Shown here: positions 58,869 to 64,000 of the stretch, in pieces
Numbering within the stretch: position 1 is the first letter of the stretch
Layout of the letters: every line of letters begins with the position of its first letter
Assembly: GCF_020687165.1 (NCBI RefSeq)
Contig: NZ_JAJEQC010000008.1
Strand: one strand, 5' to 3'
DNA: 64,000 bases
Origin: Hominenteromicrobium mulieris
Lineage (GTDB): Bacteria > Bacillota > Clostridia > Oscillospirales > Acutalibacteraceae
Notes under the pieces: model-generated
Seen by the model: only the letters and a program-made list of their open reading frames with translations
What the model was told of the DNA's origin: nothing
Database searches by the model: none
Program-made: the position numbers and the translations under genes

Positions 58869-59738
58869 TTATTCGTCCGTTTTATCGGTCAATTTCAAAT
58901 CATACAGCAGGTTCTTGAGGTCTTCCTCGCCGTAAAATTCGATCGTCAGCGCTGCTTTTTTCTTTGTGCCGGAGATATGCACCACACGGTTTAAAACGTC
59001 ACGAAGTGCAAGCTCGGCCTCATCATAGTAGCGGATGCGGCGCTTTGCGGGTTTATCTGCCTTTTCCGGCTTCTCCTCGTTTGCGCGCTTTGCCATTTTT
59101 TCCAACTCGCGCACGGAGATGCCCTCCATGGTCACGCGTCTTGCCGCCGCTTTCATCTGGTCTTCGTTTTTGAAGCTCAGCAGCGTTCTGGCATGGCCCG
59201 CAGTCATTTCGCCGCGCTCCAGCATGTTCTGCATATCCTCCGGCAGATTCAAAAGCCGCAGTGCATTCGTGATCGCCGGGCGGGATTTGCCCACTGTTTT
59301 TGCAATCTCCTCCTGCGTGAACTCGAAGTTATCCATCAGCATCTTGTAGCCGTTTGCTTCTTCCAGCGGCTTCAAATTCTCGCGCTGCAAGTTCTCAATC
59401 AGCGCCAGCTGCATCACTTCGCTGTCCGTCAGGTCGCGGATAACCGCCGGTACGGTCGTCAGTCCTGCCATGCGAGAAGCACGCCAGCGTCGTTCACCCG
59501 CAACGATCTGATAGCCGCCGGAAAGCAGTGGGCGTACTAAGATTGGTTGCAAAACACCGTGCTGCGCAATAGAATCCGCCAGCTCGGTCATCGCGCCGTC
59601 ATCAAAGCTCTGGCGCGGCTGCGTACGGTTCGGCTCTAAGTCGTTTATGCTGAGCTCCACCGCGCCGGCATCATCCTCACGCGCATTGTCATAGAAAATT
59701 GCGTCCAGCCCCTTGCCGAGGCCTCCTTTTTTTGCCAT
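58869..59738 (-). CDS. parB: Chromosome partitioning protein ParB (Spo0J)
   Basis: CTP-dependent clamp that loads at parS and recruits SMC. 289 residues. MAKKGGLGKGLDAIF is the ParA-contacting start; the CTP site includes GVLQPILVRPL and GERRWRASRMAGL; IENLQRENLKPLEEANGY is box II; the helix-turn-helix is FTQEEIAKTVGKSRPAITNA; a Lys/Pro-rich linker leads to the C-terminal dimerisation domain. 80 bases after parA. Confidence 0.96.
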   Translation of the reverse strand: MAKKGGLGKGLDAIFYDNAREDDAGAVELSINDLEPNRTQPRQSFDDGAMTELADSIAQHGVLQPILVRPLLSGGYQIVAGERRWRASRMAGLTTVPAVIRDLTDSEVMQLALIENLQRENLKPLEEANGYKMLMDNFEFTQEEIAKTVGKSRPAITNALRLLNLPEDMQNMLERGEMTAGHARTLLSFKNEDQMKAAARRVTMEGISVRELEKMAKRANEEKPEKADKPAKRRIRYYDEAELALRDVLNRVVHISGTKKKAALTIEFYGEEDLKNLLYDLKLTDKTDE

Positions 59739-59818
59739 TGCGAAAGACCATCTCCTTCTTGTCGCATTTATACCGATACCACACGATTTTGCGCATAGAA
59801 CCGGTTTTGCCGCCGAAA

Positions 59819-60583
59819 TCAGCGGTTTTTCTTCAAAATTTCGTCCGCAAGCGCACCGTATGCGATGCAGCCTTTGTTGGATTTATCGTAGTACAAGATC
59901 GGCTGTCCGTAGCTCGGCGCCTCGGAAAGACGCACTGTGCGCGGAATGACTGTTGCAAACACCTTGCGCGGGAAATACTTTTTGATTTCCGTCACAACCT
60001 GCTGTGTCAGGTTCAGTCTGCCGTCATACATCGTCAGCAAAACACCTTCCAGCTCTAAACGGTCGTTGTAACGGCGCTTTACAGCCTGCACGGAGCTCAT
60101 CAGCTGAGAAAGGCCTTCCAACGCGTAGTATTCGCACTGTACTGGGATCAAAACAGAGTCCGAAGCATTCAGCGCGTTCGTTGTAATAAGTCCCAGCGAC
60201 GGCGGGCAATCGATGATGATATAGTCAAATTCTGTGCGCAGTGGCGCCAAAGCTTTCTTTAAAACGGACTCGCGCCCGTTCAAATCCGCAAGCTCAATCT
60301 CCGCCGCAGCCAGATCAGCCTTGGAAGGGATGACAGAAAGCTTTTCAAATTTTGTTTCGAGAACGGCATCTTCGCCCTTTGCCCCGTTGATGAGAATATC
60401 ATACGAGGTCGTTTTCAGCGTTCGGCGATCAAAACCTACGCCGCTCGTGGAGTTGCCCTGCGGGTCAATATCGACCAAAAGCGTCTTTTTCCCTTTTGCG
60501 CCGAGCCATGCGGCAATATTTACTGCGCTGGTCGTCTTGCCCACGCCGCCTTTTTGGTTCGCCACGGCAATTACCTTGCTCAT
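59819..60583 (-). CDS. parA: Chromosome partitioning ATPase ParA (Soj)
   Basis: 254 residues. Deviant Walker A KGGVGKTTSAVNIA (residues 11-24), IDPQGNSTSG (switch), and IIIDCPPSLGLITTNAL (Walker B). It has no N-terminal DNA-binding extension, so it is the small Soj type that also regulates DnaA in Bacillus. Upstream are two parS sites. The ATG follows GGAAAGGGG. Confidence 0.97.
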   Translation of the reverse strand: MSKVIAVANQKGGVGKTTSAVNIAAWLGAKGKKTLLVDIDPQGNSTSGVGFDRRTLKTTSYDILINGAKGEDAVLETKFEKLSVIPSKADLAAAEIELADLNGRESVLKKALAPLRTEFDYIIIDCPPSLGLITTNALNASDSVLIPVQCEYYALEGLSQLMSSVQAVKRRYNDRLELEGVLLTMYDGRLNLTQQVVTEIKKYFPRKVFATVIPRTVRLSEAPSYGQPILYYDKSNKGCIAYGALADEILKKNR

Positions 60584-60623
60584 GTACCGCGCCCCTTTCC
60601 TTCTTCTTTCTCTTATATAGGAT

Positions 60624-60652
60624 ATTGTAGCACATATCCGGCACAGAATAAA
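60624..60652 (-). promoter_or_regulatory. Probable promoter of parA
   Basis: Minus strand TTTATT, 17 bp, TACAAT. It lies between parA and the two parS sites, so ParB spreading from parS could affect it. Confidence 0.5.
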
Positions 60653-60675
60653 GAGAAAAGTTCATTTTTTTGCAA

Positions 60676-60691
60676 CGTTTCATGTGAAACA
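60676..60691. promoter_or_regulatory. parS site 1
   Basis: CGTTTCATGTGAAACA matches the Bacillus parS consensus TGTTCCACGTGAAACA at 13 of 16 positions and is nearly a perfect palindrome. It lies about 90 bases upstream of parA. Confidence 0.85.
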
Positions 60692-60723
60692 GCCGGATTT
60701 TATCGCGTTTTGGTAAATTTTGA

Positions 60724-60739
60724 TGTTTCATGTGAAACA
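60724..60739. promoter_or_regulatory. parS site 2
   Basis: TGTTTCATGTGAAACA is a perfect 16-bp palindrome matching the parS consensus at 14 of 16. Centre to centre it is 48 bp from site 1. Confidence 0.9.
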
Positions 60740-60770
60740 TTTGCAGTTTTAAATCGAAAAAAGTATTAAA

Positions 60771-60814
60771 AACACAGAAGGACTGCCGGCATTTGCCGAC
60801 AATCCTTCTGTGTT
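60771..60814 (-). terminator. Terminator of noc
   Basis: AACACAGAAGGA...TCCTTCTGTGTT, a 12-bp outer stem with an inner CGGC/GCCG, followed on the minus strand by TTTAATACTTTTTTC. It lies between noc and the parS sites. Confidence 0.85.
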
Positions 60815-60871
60815 GTGGGAAATGAATAAGGGAATGGGTTTACCTCGTACTCGATATTAAGTTCTGGCGCA

Positions 60872-61675
60872 TCAGCTTGCCTTATGTGCAGCTGATTTTG
60901 GGATGCGGACGACGCATTCGTAATACTCATCCGTTTCCTTACGCTGAAAAGCCGCGCCGATGCCGGCCTCTTTCATGGTTTGGACAGCATGGTCGATCGT
61001 GTTGAGGAACAGGCGAACATCTTTCGCAATGAATGTCCTCTTCGGCCTTTTCGCCTGTCCCTCCTGCTCCAAAAGTGATTTGATATACGTATCCGTCTGC
61101 GCCACGTTCATTTTGCGCTCTATAACGGTCTTCAACGCTGCCATGCGCTTTTCCGGATCTTCCATTCTAAGCAAAGCACGCGCGTGACGCTCCGTAAGGT
61201 GGTTTTCCAGCACCATGCGCTGCTCTTCGCCGGAAAGCCGCAGCAAACGGATCTTGTTTGCAAGCGACGGCTGGCTCATGCCGAGCCTACGTGCGGTCTC
61301 CTCCTGCGTCATAGCGCGATCCTGCATCAAAGCATAGATTGCAGCAGCTTCCTCAAAAAAATTCAGATCACTGCGCTGCATGTTTTCAATAAGCGCCAAC
61401 ACCGCGCCGTCCTGCGGAGAAAGCTCCTGCACAATGGCCGGGATGGTTTTGAGCCCCGCCATACGCGAAGCACGCCAGCGGCGCTCCCCTGCCACCAAAA
61501 CGTAGCGGTCGCGATCTCTGCGCACAAGAATCGGCTGCAAAACGCCGTTTTGACGAATGCTTTCTGCGAGCTGCAAAAGCTCGTCCTGCGGAAAATCCAA
61601 TCGCGGCTGTGCAGGATTTGGCACAATCTTATCCGGTGAAAGCTCCAAAAGCCTTTTCTTTTCCGCAAATGCCAT
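60872..61675 (-). CDS. noc: Nucleoid occlusion protein, ParB paralog
   Basis: Noc binds DNA (NBS sites) and keeps Z-rings off the nucleoid. 267 residues with the ParB fold: GVLQPILVRRD, GERRWRASRMAGL, IENMQRSDLNFFEEA, and the recognition helix-turn-helix MTQEETARRLGMSQPSLANK. The C-terminal segment DVRLFLNTIDHAVQTMKEAG resembles the Noc rather than ParB end. A membrane-binding N-terminal helix cannot be judged. The ATG at 61675 has AGGAGG eight bases before it; the GTG at 61684 is rejected. Naming over 'second ParB' is by gene order (next to rsmG) and C-terminus. Confidence 0.85.
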   Translation of the reverse strand: MAFAEKKRLLELSPDKIVPNPAQPRLDFPQDELLQLAESIRQNGVLQPILVRRDRDRYVLVAGERRWRASRMAGLKTIPAIVQELSPQDGAVLALIENMQRSDLNFFEEAAAIYALMQDRAMTQEETARRLGMSQPSLANKIRLLRLSGEEQRMVLENHLTERHARALLRMEDPEKRMAALKTVIERKMNVAQTDTYIKSLLEQEGQAKRPKRTFIAKDVRLFLNTIDHAVQTMKEAGIGAAFQRKETDEYYECVVRIPKSAAHKAS

Positions 61676-61809
61676 ACGCCGCACCTCCTGCTTGAATTTC
61701 CAGTGTAAGAAGTTGTCCTTTGTGAGGGCTTGTTCTCTTTACAGGAAATAGCTTACCACAATGAAAAGGCAGATTTTGCCGCAATCTGTCAACGTACAAA
61801 AAGTTTTTC

Positions 61810-61837
61810 TTGCTTTTTCAAAACGCGGTGCTATAAT
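61810..61837 (+). promoter_or_regulatory. Promoter of the plus-strand GNAT gene
   Basis: TTGCTT, 16 bp, TATAAT, about 75 bases before the start at 61914. Confidence 0.6.
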
Positions 61838-61913
61838 AATAGAAATATTCAAACGGAAAAGCGTCGAAAAGGCGCATATTCCCGCCATTTTTAGAGAAAA
61901 GGAGCGAAAGAAC

Positions 61914-62462
61914 ATGATCTATGCAGAAACCGAAATCAAGCTGAAAAACGGGTGTACCGCCGTCGTACGCAATGCGCGCCCTGAAGATGCCAAGCAAACG
62001 ATTGAATACCTGCGCACCGTTTCGGGCGAATCTCCGTTTTTACTGCGTGAGCCGGATGAGGTGAATTTCACCGTCGAAAAAGAACGCGCAATTTTGCAAA
62101 ACAAAGCGGAAAGTCCAAACGAGATCATGCTCACCGCTTATGTAAACGGCGAGCTTGCCGGCAACTGTTCGCTGGCGTCACAAGGTGATAAGCGCCGCAT
62201 GAAGCACCGCTGCTGTGTTTCCATCGCGTTATATGAAAAATATTGCAATCTTGGACTTGGGCGTGTATTATTAAACACACTTTTGGAGCTTGCAAAGCAA
62301 TGCGGATACACACAAGCGGAACTGGGTGTGATTGAAGGCAACGAGCGTGCAAAGCATGTTTACGAAAGCCTCGGATTTAAAGAATATGGCTTTTTACCAA
62401 ATTCTCTGCGCTATTCCGACGGCACCACGCGCGGCGAATACTTCATGGTGAAAGAGTTATAA
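61914..62462 (+). CDS. GNAT-family N-acetyltransferase
   Basis: 182 residues. Acetyl-CoA-dependent acetyltransferase fold, with the CoA pyrophosphate loop at YCNLGLGRVLLNTLLELA (Q/RxxGxG/A variant) and the following VIEGNERAKHVYESLGFKEY, both classic. The N-terminal part TEIKLKNGCTAVVRNARPED suggests a RimI/RimJ-like small-molecule or protein acetylase; the substrate is unknown. The start follows AAAAGGAG; the in-frame extension to 61761 spans the promoter and is rejected. It is inserted on the plus strand in the middle of the noc-rsmG region. Confidence 0.87.
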   Translation: MIYAETEIKLKNGCTAVVRNARPEDAKQTIEYLRTVSGESPFLLREPDEVNFTVEKERAILQNKAESPNEIMLTAYVNGELAGNCSLASQGDKRRMKHRCCVSIALYEKYCNLGLGRVLLNTLLELAKQCGYTQAELGVIEGNERAKHVYESLGFKEYGFLPNSLRYSDGTTRGEYFMVKEL

Positions 62463-62477
62463 GTTCCACGTGAAACA
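62462..62477. promoter_or_regulatory. parS site 3
   Basis: AGTTCCACGTGAAACA matches the consensus TGTTCCACGTGAAACA at 15 of 16. It lies right after the stop codon of the plus-strand GNAT gene and before its terminator. Confidence 0.9.
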
Positions 62478-62481
62478 AAAA

Positions 62482-62520
62482 AAGGGCAGCTATGCGAATT
62501 ACCTCTGCATAGCTGCCCTT
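62482..62520. terminator. Bidirectional terminator between the two GNAT genes
   Basis: Perfect 14-bp stem AAGGGCAGCTATGC / GCATAGCTGCCCTT, loop of 11. It ends the plus-strand GNAT gene and the minus-strand rsmG-GNAT transcript. Confidence 0.88.
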
Positions 62521-62535
62521 AAATTTTGAGTGCTT

Positions 62536-62973
62536 TTACAAATATTTCTTAAAGCCCTTCACTTCACTGTAGCCAATGGCATCATAGAATTTATGCGCGC
62601 CGGTACGCTGCAGGCCGGAGACCAAAATGCAGTAGTGGCACTCTTTCTCTCTGCCCCACGTCTCAATGGCTTCAAACATGCCGCGTCCGATACCTTTTCC
62701 GCGGTACTTTTCGTCCGTAACAACATTTTCAACGAGTAAAATCGGCTTGCAGGTATCGCAAATATCTTCAAATACAACACCAATCAAAGAGCCACAAAGG
62801 TCGCCGTTTTCCGTATTTTCAGCTACAAGCAAATAGTTATCCTCGTTCTTTGCAATTTTCTCTATCTTTTCCGCCATTTTCTGCGGATCTGCCATCGCAT
62901 CGGAAAGCTGCGCCAAAAGTGGGTTCAGCTTCGGAATGTCGTTCAATTCGGCTTTGCGGTAGATAATGTTCAT
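62536..62973 (-). CDS. GNAT-family N-acetyltransferase
   Basis: 145 residues, a different GNAT from its neighbour. The start MNIIYRKAELNDIPKLNPLL is typical; the CoA loop is DEKYRGKGIGRGMFEAIETW (RGKGIG), and QRTGAHKFYDAIGYSEVKGF closes the fold. Substrate unknown. It overlaps rsmG by 4 bases, so it is translated together with it. Confidence 0.88.
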   Translation of the reverse strand: MNIIYRKAELNDIPKLNPLLAQLSDAMADPQKMAEKIEKIAKNEDNYLLVAENTENGDLCGSLIGVVFEDICDTCKPILLVENVVTDEKYRGKGIGRGMFEAIETWGREKECHYCILVSGLQRTGAHKFYDAIGYSEVKGFKKYL

Positions 62974-63713
62974 TTTGCTTCCCCTTTCTGTTCTAAAAAT
63001 AGTGGCTTTTTGGTAATCGTACCGCCGTGACGCGGATACATTTTCGGCGTAAAGCGCAATTTGCGCATTACGGCAACAAAGCGCTCGCTCTGTTCCTCAT
63101 CCGGCAGAATGAAAGGAACCGTTTTTACAACATCGCATCCAAGCGAAGAGATTGCTTTTCGGGCATATTCCAGTTCATCCGGCAGACTCGGACCTTTCAT
63201 CGCGGCAAAATAGCCCTTCATTTTAATGAGCGGAATGCAATATTCCGCCAAAATATTCATATTTGCGACCGCACGAGCCGTTGCAACATCAAAGCTTTCA
63301 CGTAGCTTAGTGTCTTTTCCGGCTTCTTCCGCACGCTTGTGAATCGTCTCGGCTTCAATGCCGATGGCATCACACACTTCGCGCAGAAAAACAAGCCGCT
63401 TATTCAAAGAATCGAGCAGCGTCAGTTCAATGTCCGGGCGCATGATCTTGAGCGGAATGCCGGGAAAGCCCGCACCGGTGCCTACGTCGATAACTTTCGC
63501 ATTCTTTTTAATTTCAAGCGCTTTCAGCAACGTCAAGCTATCCACAAAATGTTTTATGACTGCCTCTTCCGGGTCGGTGATGGCCGTGAGGTTCATCACG
63601 GTGTTGCGCTCCAAAAGCAGATCAAGATAGATCTGGAACTGCTCCGCCTGTGCAGGCGAAACCTTTACGCCAATCTCTTTTGCTTTTGAAATCAGCAGAT
63701 TTTTAATATCCAT
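62970..63713 (-). CDS. rsmG: 16S rRNA (guanine527-N7)-methyltransferase
   Basis: Methylates G527 in the 530 loop of 16S rRNA; loss gives low-level streptomycin resistance in other bacteria. 247 residues. SAM site: VIDVGTGAGFPGIPLKIM and ELTLLDSLNKRLVFLREV; RAVANMNILAEYCIPLIK is the second conserved block. It carries a C-terminal extension ending KPLFLEQKGEAK. The start is ATG at 63713 or TTG at 63719; the ribosome site is weak. It follows mnmG, the conserved order. Confidence 0.96.
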   Translation of the reverse strand: MDIKNLLISKAKEIGVKVSPAQAEQFQIYLDLLLERNTVMNLTAITDPEEAVIKHFVDSLTLLKALEIKKNAKVIDVGTGAGFPGIPLKIMRPDIELTLLDSLNKRLVFLREVCDAIGIEAETIHKRAEEAGKDTKLRESFDVATARAVANMNILAEYCIPLIKMKGYFAAMKGPSLPDELEYARKAISSLGCDVVKTVPFILPDEEQSERFVAVMRKLRFTPKMYPRHGGTITKKPLFLEQKGEAK

Positions 63714-63817
63714 AATCAAAATTTCAGCTCGCCTAAAGCAAAGCTGCCCTTTCAGTTTTGTTTTATAAATATTATAGTAATTAAGTTCAATTCATTGCAT
63801 GTTAAATGTAACGGACA

Positions 63818-64000
63818 TCACTTTCCTTCATTGTGCGCAGAGAGCCAAATCAACAGCACGGAAATATCCGCCGGGGAAACGCCGGAAATACGCCCTGCCT
63901 GTCCCACGTTTTCCGGACGCACGCGATTGAGTTTTTCCTGTGCCTCAAGTCGCAGACCCGAAATCTCGGCGTAGTTGATCTCTTTCGGCAGCAGCTTCTT
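63818..64000 (-). CDS. mnmG: tRNA uridine-5-carboxymethylaminomethyl enzyme MnmG, C-terminal end
   Basis: The last 60 codons of mnmG (gidA) read in from the right edge: KKLLPKEINYAEISGLRLEA, NRVRPENVGQAGRISGVSPA and DISVLLIWL, followed by HNEGK and a TGA stop at 63820-63818. These are the conserved C-terminal helices that bind MnmE. MnmG with MnmE modifies U34 of tRNAs. Most of the gene is outside the window. The order mnmG-rsmG-noc is standard near Firmicute origins. Confidence 0.93.
   Translation of the reverse strand, partial: KKLLPKEINYAEISGLRLEAQEKLNRVRPENVGQAGRISGVSPADISVLLIWLSAHNEGK

Overview
The window is a continuous chromosomal stretch from a Gram-positive member of the Clostridia. 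The Oscillospirales/Ruminococcaceae type is my inference, from the protein sequences, the moderately GC-rich codon use, the zinc-type S14, the KOW protein between map and infA, and the Noc/ParA/ParB/RsmG/MnmG cluster. No rRNA, tRNA, transposase, phage gene or CRISPR array was seen. Nearly all genes are on the minus strand.

Layout, left to right. (1) 1-2.3 kb: pnp (cut by the window edge) and rpsO with its promoter and structured leader. (2) 2.4-4.6 kb: a DegV-type lipid-binding protein and two orphan genes with back-to-back promoters, one an AT-rich secreted protein. (3) 4.6-14.8 kb, read right to left: a long translation/RNA operon rimP-nusA-ylxR-ylxQ(L7Ae)-infB-[M20 peptidase]-rbfA-nrnA-[SagB-like nitroreductase]-truB-ribF, starting at a strong promoter followed by an attenuator-like hairpin. 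(4) 15-20 kb: a four-gene Gld-type ABC exporter (ATPase, permease, GldG-like, DUF4340). (5) 20.3-21.3 kb: rpe and a small membrane protein. (6) 21.5-37.3 kb: the complete S10-spc-alpha ribosomal supercluster, rpsJ to rplQ, with secY, adk, map, infA, rpmJ and rpoA, driven from one promoter with a leader of about 350 nt that holds a terminator-like hairpin. (7) 37.4-39.7 kb: a membrane-anchored hypothetical and a G5/3D-domain cell-wall protein whose 5' leader looks like a riboswitch. (8) 40.3-46.8 kb: a CE2-like SGNH esterase, an M28 peptidase, a domain-permuted GH3 glycosidase and a divergent zinc-dependent phospholipase C-like protein. (9) 46.8-52.9 kb: an oligopeptide ABC transporter, oppA-B-C-D-F. 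(10) 53.5-56.7 kb: guaB and an MFS transporter. (11) 56.7-64 kb: an origin-proximal region with a DnaA-box cluster between convergent terminators, then serS, parB, parA, three parS sites, noc, two GNAT acetyltransferases, rsmG and the 3' end of mnmG.

How it fits together: most of the window is growth machinery (ribosome, initiation and assembly factors, transcription factors, RNA decay, secretion, GMP synthesis) lying close to the origin and mostly transcribed away from where the origin should be. Several of these operons share the same -35 hexamer, TTGCAA, exactly 17 bp from the -10. The accessory parts are nutrient-acquisition genes (peptides, glycans) and a few orphans. The points most worth checking are the DnaA-box cluster at 56.9-57.2 kb, the leader RNA of the G5/3D gene at 39.5-39.7 kb, the S10 and rimP leader terminators, and the hairpin array between parB and serS.
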